DNA from: Thermococcus sp. JdFR-02
Lineage (GTDB): Archaea; Methanobacteriota_B; Thermococci; Thermococcales; Thermococcaceae
Assembly: GCA_002009975.1 (NCBI GenBank)
Contig: MTLP01000038.1
Span: 1-36,693 of the forward strand
Direction: 5' to 3'
Length of the DNA stretch: 36,693 bases
Both the position numbers and the translations under genes were made by a program. The notes below the pieces were generated by a model. That model was given only the letters and a program-made list of their open reading frames with translations. It was not told the DNA's origin and made no database searches. Numbering within the stretch: the stretch's first letter is position 1; every line of letters starts with the position of its first letter. Of the stretch, positions 22,911 to 31,040 are shown one piece after another.

Positions 22911-24182
22911 TTAAGGAGACATTGTTCGAATTGTCTCTATCCATCTTTCTAGATGTCCTACATATCTTTTTGCAATTGTTTTACTTTTTTCTGAGGCTTT
23001 TATTATATCGACAACTTTTTCTAATATTTTAAGCTCTTCTTGAATATCCACTTTACATTCCCTGTTTCTTTCTTTTAAAAACTCCAACTTTAGTTGATCT
23101 TTTAGCTCATTAATTTTATTCCCTAGTTCTTTGTATCTTTTTTTATCATCATCTGATAATTGAGAGATTCTAAACCCATTGGGAGTCATTCCCTTTTTTC
23201 TAAGCTCTGAATACTCCTTGTCAAGTTGGAATAATGCTCTTATAATATCTAAAACATCTTTTGTTTTGTTGTATCCTAACTGTGCTCCATATTTTACTAG
23301 GATAGGTACTGCAGCTTCTATGGTAAACTCTCGTTTCAAAAAGGGAATATATATTTTGATATATTCCCTACTCACCCAACTTCGGGAGTATCTAACATCC
23401 CCTCCAGACACTCCATGAGATATTCCATATGGTTGAAGAAGTATATCAAAGAAATTTGCATACATTAAAATCACTTTCTCTTTATATTTCTTAATTAGAC
23501 TTACAAATTCATAGTATGCTTGAAGATACTCTTCTGAAATAGATTTTTTATCGAAATCTGTTATCCACAAGCCGAGTATATTTCCAGGAAACTCTTTAAT
23601 ATATTCACTTACTTTCATTTCATCAAGTTGTAAGAGAACATCTTCTTCCAAAATACTTAAAATAGGGAAAATTTCTTTATTGCCAGCAAGTTTACTAGTA
23701 TATTTTGCCAGTTGTATATTGGTTTCCATCCACGGATCATCAAACTCTTCAATAGGGAAATAAGGGGGGATAATCCATCTTGGTTGGAGATTATTATCTT
23801 TTGAGAAATATTGGAGTATCAATGTCTGCTTTGACGGAAGGAAAATAGTATTTTGAAAGGTTATTACATTCCGTACAAATACTTTAGCAAAATCCTCAGT
23901 AAACGTTTCTGGATATATATCCTCTTCTGCAGGTAGACCATATCTTTCTTTTAATTGTTGTATAGATATTCTCTCTTCCTCTTCATTAAACTCTTGGCGA
24001 AATCTATATGTGGAGGGATCAATAGCAAAGGGTTTTTTTATTTTTGTTAAAAATTGAGATAAACTCTTAAACTTCAATAATGCTGTTGAAGCTTCTATCA
24101 ATATACCAGAATAATATTCTTTTCCTTGAATTAGTGCATTTTTATCTTTATCATTATACTTAATTAGAGTTATATCAACCAT
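22911..24182 (-). CDS. Unrecognised 423-aa protein, TIM-barrel-like pattern, paired with a nuclease
   Basis: 423 residues. The body alternates strands and helices in a barrel-like manner (KPFAIDPSTYRF; ILGLWITDFD; EKVILMYANFF; GISHGVSGGD), with a conserved-looking Gly-His-Gly loop, then a Lys/Glu-rich helical end (about 320-423). I do not recognise the family; barrel-type enzymes such as tRNA-guanine transglycosylase-like proteins have similar loops. ATG 24182 overlaps the nuclease gene by 13 bp, so translation is coupled. A two-gene nuclease system is the simplest reading. Confidence 0.5.
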   Translation of the reverse strand: MVDITLIKYNDKDKNALIQGKEYYSGILIEASTALLKFKSLSQFLTKIKKPFAIDPSTYRFRQEFNEEEERISIQQLKERYGLPAEEDIYPETFTEDFAKVFVRNVITFQNTIFLPSKQTLILQYFSKDNNLQPRWIIPPYFPIEEFDDPWMETNIQLAKYTSKLAGNKEIFPILSILEEDVLLQLDEMKVSEYIKEFPGNILGLWITDFDKKSISEEYLQAYYEFVSLIKKYKEKVILMYANFFDILLQPYGISHGVSGGDVRYSRSWVSREYIKIYIPFLKREFTIEAAVPILVKYGAQLGYNKTKDVLDIIRALFQLDKEYSELRKKGMTPNGFRISQLSDDDKKRYKELGNKINELKDQLKLEFLKERNRECKVDIQEELKILEKVVDIIKASEKSKTIAKRYVGHLERWIETIRTMSP

Positions 24183-24532
24183 GAAACATCACCAGGTTTT
24201 AATACTATTTCGGCATGTTTCTTATTGACTGCAATAAGACCCACTCCATAGTATTCAAAAATTGTGAAATCTAACTTGTTTACGATATCTTGTGGAAGAG
24301 CAACATAAGATTCGTCAAAAAAATACGAATTTAGATATGCTTGAAATAATGCTTTTTCCCAATCTCGCATTTTGACTTCAACTGCTGCTTTTTTTGTATC
24401 ATTTATAAAAAGCAAATCTACTCTCTTTCCAGTTTTTAGTGTCCTAAAGATAGGAGCTTCTTTTTCCACATTATGATACCCCAATTCTAAGAACAAATTG
24501 ATAATTGGCCTGTATAATCGCTTCTCTCTCAT
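24170..24532 (-). CDS. Small PD-(D/E)XK nuclease
   Basis: 120 residues from ATG 24532. The active-site plan is clear: Asp39 in GKRVDLLFI, Glu52 and Lys54 in AAVEVKMRDW, with an acidic N-terminal helix and a Q in the helix after the core (KALFQAYLNSY). It resembles minimal restriction-like nucleases of archaeal accessory DNA. First gene of a two-gene minus operon with its own TATA box (ATTTATAAAATTT, 24550-24562). Confidence 0.7.
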   Translation of the reverse strand: MREKRLYRPIINLFLELGYHNVEKEAPIFRTLKTGKRVDLLFINDTKKAAVEVKMRDWEKALFQAYLNSYFFDESYVALPQDIVNKLDFTIFEYYGVGLIAVNKKHAEIVLKPGDVSWLI

Positions 24533-24549
24533 GATATATAATTGTTGCA

Positions 24550-24576
24550 GAAATTTTATAAATATTTTTATAAATC
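24550..24576. promoter_or_regulatory. Divergent TATA boxes for the nuclease pair and the YwgA-like/PIN pair
   Basis: Minus strand: ATTTATAAAATTT (24550-24562). Plus strand: TTTTTATAAAT (24565-24575). Only 76 bp separate the two start codons, so regulators bound here would see both operons. TTATAAATA/TTATAAATC repeats make either box usable. Confidence 0.5.
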
Positions 24577-24608
24577 CACCTCAATAGAAAAAAATTGAGG
24601 GGAAAAAG

Positions 24609-25172
24609 ATGAGAATAGGAAACCTCGAATTAATGATTTTATTGTTATATAGTAGCAAGGACAATAAGATAACTGGTCGGTTACGGTTAGCTAAATTATT
24701 ATTCATAGCTAGCAGAGAAATTTCTTCTCCTAATATAGAGATTGAATCTTCAGAGTTTATTCCCTATAAACAAGGTCCATATCCCTTAGATTTTAATGAT
24801 ATTATTGAGGTAGCCCAAGATAATAGATTACTCGAAGTAGAGGGCAATCAGTTTACCTTAACACCAGAAGGAATTAAGATTGTTGAAGAATTGTTCCTAT
24901 CCAATGAAGAAGGTAGGGAGCTAGTTAACCAAGTGAAACAGATAGTGGAGAGATTTAAAGAGGCCTCAGATGATGCAATTCTTGCATATGTTTATCTAAA
25001 ATATCCTGGATTTGCTACAAAATCTGAAATAAAGAGACTGGTATTCCTAAGAATTAGAGAAGGACTACAGTCATTTATTAGAATGGCAAGAATGGTGGGT
25101 ATAACTGAAGAAGAAATCAATCAATCGCTTGAAAATGCCAGAATGCGTACTCTACAAAAATTATATGGGTGA
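24609..25172 (+). CDS. YwgA/Panacea-like winged-helix protein, probable antitoxin
   Basis: 187 residues from ATG 24609. The N-terminal part is a winged-helix-like domain with the signature of the YwgA/DUF4065 (SocA/Panacea) type: GRLRLAKLLFIASR followed by FIPYKQGPYPLDFND and a wing ending in LTPEG. The C-terminal half is helical. Panacea-domain proteins work as antitoxins with varied toxins. Here the gene is 6 bp before a PIN RNase gene, so I infer a toxin-antitoxin pair. Confidence 0.65.
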   Translation: MRIGNLELMILLLYSSKDNKITGRLRLAKLLFIASREISSPNIEIESSEFIPYKQGPYPLDFNDIIEVAQDNRLLEVEGNQFTLTPEGIKIVEELFLSNEEGRELVNQVKQIVERFKEASDDAILAYVYLKYPGFATKSEIKRLVFLRIREGLQSFIRMARMVGITEEEINQSLENARMRTLQKLYG

Positions 25173-25178
25173 GTATAC

Positions 25179-25670
25179 TTGACCCTCAGAATATTAATAG
25201 ACACAAATGTAATAATATCGGCCTTATTTTTTAATAGGAAGCCTCTAGAACTTCTTGAAAAATGCATCCAGAGTAAATTGGGGATATATCCAATTAAAAT
25301 AGAATATATAATTCCCCAATATGTTCGAGATGAAGTACATGAGGTTATATCTGAGAAATTTCAGGGGAATTATACAAATGAAAAAAGAATATTACTAGCT
25401 AGCATTTTTGAAAGTGCGGAAAATATAACCTATGAGGAACTTAAAGAACATCTCTCTGAAGCTATAGAAATGGTTGGGTCTATTGATGAAAAGGATGTTC
25501 CCGTAGTCGCAGCAGTATTAGCTTCAAAACCTGATTACCTAATAACAGGCAACAAGAAACACTTCTCAAAACTAGAAGATGGAAACAATATAAAAATAGC
25601 ATCTCCTACTGAATTTTTAGATGAGGTTGAAGAAATATCCAAAAGGTTTGAAATGGATATTTACATTTAG
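25179..25670 (+). CDS. PIN-domain RNase, probable toxin
   Basis: 163 residues, start TTG 25179 with GGGTGAG 5 bp upstream. PIN motifs: Asp8 in ILIDTNVIISAL, Glu52 in VRDEVHEV, acidic IDEKDVPVVAAV (D103/D106) and the final YLITGNKKHF, where Asn125 stands at the usual Asp place, a common variant. Length is normal for PIN toxins. The upstream gene encodes a winged-helix antitoxin candidate. Confidence 0.8.
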   Translation: MTLRILIDTNVIISALFFNRKPLELLEKCIQSKLGIYPIKIEYIIPQYVRDEVHEVISEKFQGNYTNEKRILLASIFESAENITYEELKEHLSEAIEMVGSIDEKDVPVVAAVLASKPDYLITGNKKHFSKLEDGNNIKIASPTEFLDEVEEISKRFEMDIYI

Positions 25671-25750
25671 CTTGATATTAAACACAAGATTCTTATCGCT
25701 TTTAAGCATTATTAACAATCAACCTCACTAAGCGACAAAAAGTAACTATC

Positions 25751-25770
25751 TTATACATATTTTTGTATAA
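25751..25770. promoter_or_regulatory. Palindrome TTATACA-N6-TGTATAA, operator candidate
   Basis: Perfect 7-bp arms at 25751-25757 and 25764-25770, about 20 bp upstream of a TATA box (TATAAAAA near 25790). The promoter serves the truncated gene at 25834. Confidence 0.35.
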
Positions 25771-25788
25771 CTTATCTCGCAACCCATC

Positions 25789-25798
25789 AATATAAAAA
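25789..25798 (+). promoter_or_regulatory. TATA box
   Basis: AATATAAAAA, about 45 bp upstream of ATG 25834. Confidence 0.4.
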
Positions 25799-25833
25799 CT
25801 AGTAATAAATTAGTTCCCTAGGTCGGTGTGGCA

Positions 25834-26154
25834 ATGAATGAAGGAGAAAATACTTCTAATGAGACCAAAGATTTTGAGAGTATCATTTGCGAAAGAATAA
25901 AAGAAAATGAAGAATTCTTGAATAAAAATGCAAAAGATGTTTACGAAGAAGTAATCAAACCTCCTCCTATTAATTGTTGTAATTTTTCATTTGCTCTGTT
26001 CTCTAACATTGAATTGTCAATTAAACTTATAAAGTCCTCTTTTTCTTTAGGAATTTGTAAGAATACTATGATGGATTTTCTAAGATATTCAACAATCTTA
26101 TCCAGTATCTCCTTTGCCTTACGTGGTTCTTCAATACATGAAGGAGACCCATGA
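25834..26154 (+). pseudogene. Truncated gene fused by rearrangement to antisense of the HEPN gene
   Basis: ATG 25834 begins with plausible acidic protein (ETKDFESIICERIKENEEF, about 45 residues), with promoter and ribosome site present. From about 25965 the frame is antisense to the 3' end of the HEPN gene and loses protein-like content. I read this as the 5' remnant of a gene cut off when the HEPN gene arrived. The resulting 107-residue product is unlikely to function. Confidence 0.4.
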
Positions 26155-27257
26155 ACAAAACTACTTCTTATTTCGTAACCATCTTTGATAATGTTATAAA
26201 CTTTTATCGGCTGTTTATCAAAAAACTTCATGACCTTGGCAACTCTTTGTGCAAGTCTATGAGACAGCTCTTGTCTTTCTTCAGCCTTTAAATATAATGC
26301 CTCAAGTCCCATTATAGCATAAGCAATTTTGTTTTCTATAGTCTCTGGTTTAGAAATAGCATCTTGATATCTCAATATCGCAATTCCTATTGGATGTGAT
26401 GACAATGGTCTTCCAGTTTTCTCTTCAACTGGCAACTTGTCTTTTATCTCTTTCACAAAATTTGGGAGAGATTCTTTGTCATCCTCGGTAAGAGAGTACT
26501 TGTATGTGATAGTCCAATGAGGTGGATAAGAAACACTACTACGTCCTAAAATTGAGTTAGGTTCCCATTTAATCTGTTTTACTCCTACTGATCCTAGTTT
26601 ATATAGGCGAAGAGACAGCAGTATCTTTTCAAGTTCTGGATAAATAGGAGGTTTAAACTTTATTCGTTTATGTATTTCAAGAATTGCGGAGGGAGTTACA
26701 AATAATCTAGATACAATCGATAGTGGAGAGACTTCGTATTCTATATCTTTTGGTCTAGGTCTTCTTATGAGTATACCTTTCTCTAGTTCTATCTGATCTG
26801 TTCCCATATGTACTCCACTTAGCCATACTGTAATATTCCATTCAACAGGATTACCCTCTAACTCATTTACAAAAGTAACAATTAAGCTAGTGATTGCCTT
26901 AGAATCCAAGTTATCAGTTAAAAATTCATATACTATTTTGTAAACAAACTGAAAAAGCCAAGATTCTGCTTGATCCTCACTAACTCCATATATCTCTGAT
27001 ATTGCTGTTACACACTTCCTAAATTGAGGAGCATTTTTTAATGAATCAACTAATTTATAAATATCCCAAGAATCCCATTCTTCCTTTGTAACAACTTTAT
27101 GAGACCATGAGAATCTCTTTTTTTCATATTCAAACTCTTTGACCTCATATCTTATATAGTCTCTTTTTTCCTTTCGAATTTTTTCTTCTTTTTTCCAAGT
27201 ATCACATGTGCTAGTGACTAGATCTACTAGGTCCTGAAGGAAGATTGCTAACTTCAC
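25941..27257 (-). CDS. Apea-type HEPN RNase protein
   Basis: 438 residues from ATG 27257 (GAGGAGGGAAAT upstream). The N-terminal 280 residues are a mixed, unrecognised domain. The C-terminal part matches an Apea-like HEPN domain: NKIAYAIMGLEALYLKAEE (E319), HRLAQRVAKVM, then the RNase motif R-x4-H in YEIRSSFVHG (R364, H369). HEPN RNases of this type cut RNA in abortive-infection and related systems. The last few residues (GGGLITSS) may be specified by the rearrangement junction near 25965. The gene stands alone, with no obvious antitoxin. Confidence 0.75.
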   Translation of the reverse strand: MKLAIFLQDLVDLVTSTCDTWKKEEKIRKEKRDYIRYEVKEFEYEKKRFSWSHKVVTKEEWDSWDIYKLVDSLKNAPQFRKCVTAISEIYGVSEDQAESWLFQFVYKIVYEFLTDNLDSKAITSLIVTFVNELEGNPVEWNITVWLSGVHMGTDQIELEKGILIRRPRPKDIEYEVSPLSIVSRLFVTPSAILEIHKRIKFKPPIYPELEKILLSLRLYKLGSVGVKQIKWEPNSILGRSSVSYPPHWTITYKYSLTEDDKESLPNFVKEIKDKLPVEEKTGRPLSSHPIGIAILRYQDAISKPETIENKIAYAIMGLEALYLKAEERQELSHRLAQRVAKVMKFFDKQPIKVYNIIKDGYEIRSSFVHGSPSCIEEPRKAKEILDKIVEYLRKSIIVFLQIPKEKEDFISLIDNSMLENRANEKLQQLIGGGLITSS

Positions 27258-27356
27258 ATATTTCCCTCCTCAACTCATTAATCACCTTCTTTCAATCTCA
27301 AATTTCTCAAACTTGCAGCTCATAGATGGTTCTTAATAACTATACGACTCAAGTAT

Positions 27357-28349
27357 CTACATTCTAATAACAATCTCTCTTCTGCGTCCTTTTCTCCTAA
27401 TGCTGCCTTCAAGGATTAAAACTCGCGCACCTAATCTCTGGAGCTTTCTCATGTAATTATCGAGATCCACGTTAGCTCCAACATCAAGGACTACTGCAAT
27501 AACTTCATCAAAATAGTCCACATAGTCCATAACTTGTCCTACAAGACGCTGAAGCTTACTTCTGCTTTCAGCAATTTTAAGCTCAATGCCAACTTCGTTG
27601 CTAATAGCAATGTCAATCTTCTGATCTCCTACAGGTACTTGCCTCCTCACATTACTCCCCAAGCGAGCTCTTAAGAACTGGTACAGCTGCTTTTCAAAAT
27701 CCTCCTCATCTCTAACAGTTTCTGGTCTAAAATCAGCGAGAATGTCAAAGATATCAATCTCCCTTTCAACTTCTTCTTCAAATTCATATTCTTCCTCTTC
27801 AAGAGCTTCCTCTTCCAAAGGTTCTTCAACAGAGATGGTTTCTATCTCTTCAGCTTCCTCTCCAAATATTTCAATTTTGTATCTGTTCAACTCTTCTTGT
27901 TTCCTCTTTTTGAATTCCTCAAGTTTTGCAAAAGCAGAATCTGCCCATCTTTCTAAACTTTCAATGATATTCTTGTAACGCAGTTTATAACGTCTTCCAA
28001 TGTCTTTAACATCATCTAAATCAAGGTGCGAAGCCATTACATCAACAAGTTCTTCCTTGTTGCGAATCTTATATCTCTTCTTTTCTCCATTCACAGTTAC
28101 AACACGATAAGTAGGAATGCTCTTGGCAGCGCATATACTTTCTAACTGCTTCATCTTAAGTTGAGCCAAGATTTCTTTCTTAGCTTCAAACTCACGCCTT
28201 CTATATTCAGAATTGACCGAATCTTCTATCTTCTTAATTTCCATTCTAATTTCGAGGGCTTTCTTTTGATATTTTGCCTCTTTTGCAACTCTATCAGCAG
28301 CTTTCTTTGCGGCCTCCCCAACCTTCTTAAGAGTATCGAAGAGTCCCAT
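27357..28349 (-). CDS. SAP-like plus PD-(D/E)XK nuclease protein
   Basis: 330 residues from ATG 28349 (second of two ATGs; GGAGGG is 7 bp upstream). It begins with an amphipathic helix (LFDTLKKVGEAAKKAADRV). Then comes a SAP-like region (about 65-115: LESICAAKSIPTYR, then IRNKEELVDVMASHL), an acidic disordered linker (about 162-198), and a C-terminal nuclease fold with Asp246 in QKIDIAI, Glu256 and Lys258 in GIELKIAES. The helix could touch a membrane or a partner, SAP binds DNA. This looks like a restriction- or DNA-repair-type nuclease, divergent from the AbrB operon across a palindrome-rich region. Confidence 0.65.
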   Translation of the reverse strand: MGLFDTLKKVGEAAKKAADRVAKEAKYQKKALEIRMEIKKIEDSVNSEYRRREFEAKKEILAQLKMKQLESICAAKSIPTYRVVTVNGEKKRYKIRNKEELVDVMASHLDLDDVKDIGRRYKLRYKNIIESLERWADSAFAKLEEFKKRKQEELNRYKIEIFGEEAEEIETISVEEPLEEEALEEEEYEFEEEVEREIDIFDILADFRPETVRDEEDFEKQLYQFLRARLGSNVRRQVPVGDQKIDIAISNEVGIELKIAESRSKLQRLVGQVMDYVDYFDEVIAVVLDVGANVDLDNYMRKLQRLGARVLILEGSIRRKGRRREIVIRM

Positions 28350-28390
28350 CATAAACCCTCCAAGGTTAATATTTAACAAAGAATTATTAC

Positions 28391-28422
28391 AACAAATAAA
28401 CGTTAATTACGTAATATTTGTT
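28391..28422. promoter_or_regulatory. Nested inverted repeats between the divergent nuclease and AbrB operon
   Basis: AACAAATA (28391-28398) pairs with TATTTGTT (28415-28422), with the 10-bp palindrome ATTACGTAAT (28406-28415) inside. It lies 42-73 bp upstream of the nuclease start, in its promoter. Possible AbrB-family target. Confidence 0.35.
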
Positions 28423-28493
28423 ACTTTAATGTATAAGAAGATTTCGCTATTCCAGCTGAAAAAGCCTAAAATTCGGGATATTATATCACAAAG

Positions 28494-28504
28494 ATTTTAT
28501 ACAA
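28494..28504 (+). promoter_or_regulatory. TATA box of the AbrB operon
   Basis: GATTTTATACA lies 28 bp before an ATG at 28522, the spacing of a leaderless start, and about 90 bp before the preferred start at 28591. Confidence 0.45.
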
Positions 28505-28590
28505 CAGTCGCTCATTAAAAAATGTTAGGATTCATAACAATAAATAAGAAGAACTTTAATGCTAAAATCAGCTTTGGGGGCGGGCGGGCC

Positions 28591-28971
28591 ATGCAAGAAA
28601 AAGAACAGGAACGGATAGTTGAACCTCTAGCAAAATTTCATGTGAAAGTTACCCGTGCAGGTCAATTCACGTTTCCATATTATACTAGAGTATATTACAA
28701 TTTGGGCATTGGAGATTTCGTTGAGTTAATTGTAAGGACTAAAGATAACACATTACGTGGCTTTTTTATTGCAAGGCTTGGAGACAAAGCAGTAGTAACA
28801 ATTCCTGCCGAGATTAGGGCAAAATTAGATATTCATCAAGGTAATGTTGTTGAAATCATCTTAGTCAGATATTATCGTCTTTCAGACATCCTCGGAGACA
28901 GGTTAAAGGTTCTTGAAGAGCTTGCTCTCAAAGGCTATAAAATCATCACACCTAAGGAGGGTGTTGCATGA
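28591..28971 (+). CDS. Double-AbrB DNA-binding protein, copy A
   Basis: 126 residues from ATG 28591, chosen because the other copies begin a few residues before EPLAKFH. An in-frame ATG at 28522 could give 23 more residues on a leaderless message. Two swapped-hairpin AbrB/SpoVT units: residues 10-48 (LAKFHVKVTRAGQFTFP, GDFVELIVR) and 55-90 (IARLGDKAVVTIPAEIR, GNVVEIILV), then a helical tail. AbrB proteins are DNA-binding repressors of plasmid, virus and transition-state genes. First gene of the replication-side operon, overlapping the next by ATGA. The leader is unusually G-rich (GGGGGCGGGCGGG). Confidence 0.8.
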   Translation: MQEKEQERIVEPLAKFHVKVTRAGQFTFPYYTRVYYNLGIGDFVELIVRTKDNTLRGFFIARLGDKAVVTIPAEIRAKLDIHQGNVVEIILVRYYRLSDILGDRLKVLEELALKGYKIITPKEGVA

Positions 28972-29330
28972 GTGAGAAAGAAAAATATGTTCCTATTGAT
29001 GTGTTACTTCCCGCTGATATCTCTGATTGGTTGGAAGAAACAGCAAAAAAGAAGGGGTTAGACCCAAGTGAATTTCTTTCAGCAATAATAAAAGAGGGTC
29101 TGGACAATATTGAAAAATATGAGAAAGCTATAAAGCTCTTTACAGAGGCAATGAAGCTTGAGGAACAATTATTTAAGAAATATGATGAAATTATGGAACT
29201 TTTTGACTTAAAATCTTATGCAGAACTCTATGACTTGAAAATGAAGCTTCTTGTATTCATGTCAGCGTTAACCCCACCAGAGGAAATGAAGAAAATCTTC
29301 AAACAAAAACAAAATGAGGGGGAGAAATGA
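28968..29330 (+). CDS. Ribbon-helix-helix-like protein with coiled tail
   Basis: 120 residues, overlapping both AbrB neighbours by ATGA. The N-terminus VPIDVLLPADISDWLEETA then LDPSEFLSAIIKEGL reads as strand-helix-helix of the RHH type. The rest is a helical, Lys/Glu-rich tail (about 45-120). RHH proteins regulate toxin-antitoxin, plasmid partition and copy-number genes. Its place between two AbrB genes suggests co-regulation. Confidence 0.6.
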   Translation: MSEKEKYVPIDVLLPADISDWLEETAKKKGLDPSEFLSAIIKEGLDNIEKYEKAIKLFTEAMKLEEQLFKKYDEIMELFDLKSYAELYDLKMKLLVFMSALTPPEEMKKIFKQKQNEGEK

Positions 29331-29764
29331 CTAACGGGCAAATAATAGAGCCTCTAGCAAAATTCCATTCAAGCATAAATATTAAAGGACAGTTAGTTGT
29401 TCCTGCTAAGGATAGGGAGATTTTTGGCTTAAATAAGGGAGATTATCTTGAGATTATTGTCAGATCATTTAAAGTCGTTGATGGAAAGCTGAAGATACTA
29501 AAAAGGGCTTACGTTGTTGTAAGACTCAGCTCCAAGGGTTTAATCACAATTCCTGAAGAAGTGAGGAAAGAGCTAAACATTTCTCCTGGCGATACTGTTG
29601 AAATATTAATCGTAGGTTATCATAAGTTTGAGGAGTTAGTTAGCGAGAGAGGTAAGCAGTTATTGGACAATTTCACCCATGTTTTTGATCACTCTATTCT
29701 CACAACAAAAATAAATAATGATAACGTCATAAACCTCTATAGGAGGCATTACGATGACCACTAA
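29327..29764 (+). CDS. Double-AbrB DNA-binding protein, copy B
   Basis: 145 residues. Same plan as copy A: IIEPLAKFHSSINIKGQL then GDYLEIIVR, an inserted loop (VVDGKLKILKR), then RLSSKGLITIPEEVRKEL and GDTVEILIVGY. A longer, different C-terminus. The DNA for the shared start (GAGCCTCTAGCAAAATTCCA) is nearly identical to that of copy A (GAACCTCTAGCAAAATTTCA), evidence of duplication. Overlaps the next gene by 11 bp. Confidence 0.8.
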   Translation: MTNGQIIEPLAKFHSSINIKGQLVVPAKDREIFGLNKGDYLEIIVRSFKVVDGKLKILKRAYVVVRLSSKGLITIPEEVRKELNISPGDTVEILIVGYHKFEELVSERGKQLLDNFTHVFDHSILTTKINNDNVINLYRRHYDDH

Positions 29765-31040
29765 CGCACCCATAGTAAAAACAAGAAAAGAATTCTGGAG
29801 TCTGATGGAAAGGCATGTTTCAAAGACATATTATCACCTAATTGAAGAGGTTAGGCTACCCTATGAGCACAATTACCTAAAGTCCTACCTGATTGAGGTT
29901 AATTCCCTTGATCCTCGAGAAATTCCAATGTACATACGCCAGATCAAACTAAGACAAACCGAGCTTTTTGCTGAGGTAATCCCAACTGACGATCCTCGTC
30001 TGTATAATGTAATACTCATGGCAAGAACAAGACGAAAAGATAAAATCTCAATTAAAAAGGCAGTATTTTACCTTGAGATATCCCCTCAATCTCCACGCTT
30101 TTGGGTATTCCACACCATCGAAAAGAGCCAGATAACTGACTACTTATTAAAATACCTAATCCTAAAACCTGGCTCAAGGCTAGATAGTCCCTGGTTTTCA
30201 ACACCCCTCCTTTTAGACTTTAGCGAAAAACTCGGAGAGCTAAGAGGATTAGGAATCCAATACAAGTACTCAGAAGTGTTTGGAAATGGGTTTGAAGAAG
30301 AGACTAACGAAGACAAAGACAGAGATTTTGAGGAACTCCCCGAAGGTGTCATCTCGCCTGAAGATATTCCTTTCACAGAGGGAATATTCGCCACCGAGTT
30401 CACAATGAGAATTTGGGGAGAAGTCAGCGGGAGAATCCTGAAGAAATTCATAGAAGACGAAGACCTCCAGAAACTCTCCTCAATTTCCAGCATTGGAATA
30501 AAACGCAAAGAAGACCGTGGAGACTTCATAATCGAAGATATAACCTTTTGGGGTAAATTCCTCAGCAGGGGTACTTCATTCTTGGAACACATCAAAACAA
30601 TTCAAGAGATAGAAAGCAGGTATTTTAGAGTCCTGTCCAAAAAAATAGAAACCGAACTACTCTCCGCTGAAAAGAGCAACTTTGGATATCGCCCCAAAGG
30701 CTCACCCTTCATAATAACTCTGAAAAACACCGAACTAACAGACAATCCCAAGTTCTTTGACTCATTCGTGAACAAGATATTCTCTGGAAAACCACCATTT
30801 AGAATCTTCGGAATTAAGAGCAAAGTAGCAAAAGACGAATACGTCATATACGGAACTGACCTACACAACGGCGACCCAATAGAGCTTGAAGTAACGCCTG
30901 AATGGATTACACTCCATTTACGCTCTATCCCAAATAAGAACGTATGCGGAAACACCATCCTAAGATTCTTTACTAACATCCAAAGATATTATGATCCACA
31001 AGCAAAACTGGAGAGTGAGGAAAATGGCCCAATCTTCTAA
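29754..31040 (+). CDS. Unrecognised 428-aa protein, first gene of a three-gene cassette
   Basis: 428 residues from ATG 29754, inside the end of AbrB copy B. Soluble, mixed alpha/beta, no known motif. Recognisable landmarks are an acidic linker (about 182-205: FEEETNEDKDRDFEELPEG), followed by beta-rich domains (EFTMRIWGEVSGRI; SKVAKDEYVIYGTDLHNGD). The code here is C- and A-rich compared with its left neighbours. It overlaps the nuclease-like gene by 17 bp. Translational coupling to a PD-(D/E)XK protein suggests one complex. Confidence 0.5.
   Translation: MTTNAPIVKTRKEFWSLMERHVSKTYYHLIEEVRLPYEHNYLKSYLIEVNSLDPREIPMYIRQIKLRQTELFAEVIPTDDPRLYNVILMARTRRKDKISIKKAVFYLEISPQSPRFWVFHTIEKSQITDYLLKYLILKPGSRLDSPWFSTPLLLDFSEKLGELRGLGIQYKYSEVFGNGFEEETNEDKDRDFEELPEGVISPEDIPFTEGIFATEFTMRIWGEVSGRILKKFIEDEDLQKLSSISSIGIKRKEDRGDFIIEDITFWGKFLSRGTSFLEHIKTIQEIESRYFRVLSKKIETELLSAEKSNFGYRPKGSPFIITLKNTELTDNPKFFDSFVNKIFSGKPPFRIFGIKSKVAKDEYVIYGTDLHNGDPIELEVTPEWITLHLRSIPNKNVCGNTILRFFTNIQRYYDPQAKLESEENGPIF

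Noticed and set aside
30140-30979. 151-aa and 125-aa minus frames in the 428-aa gene
   Set aside because: Ser/Leu-rich antisense shadows typical of long open coding DNA.
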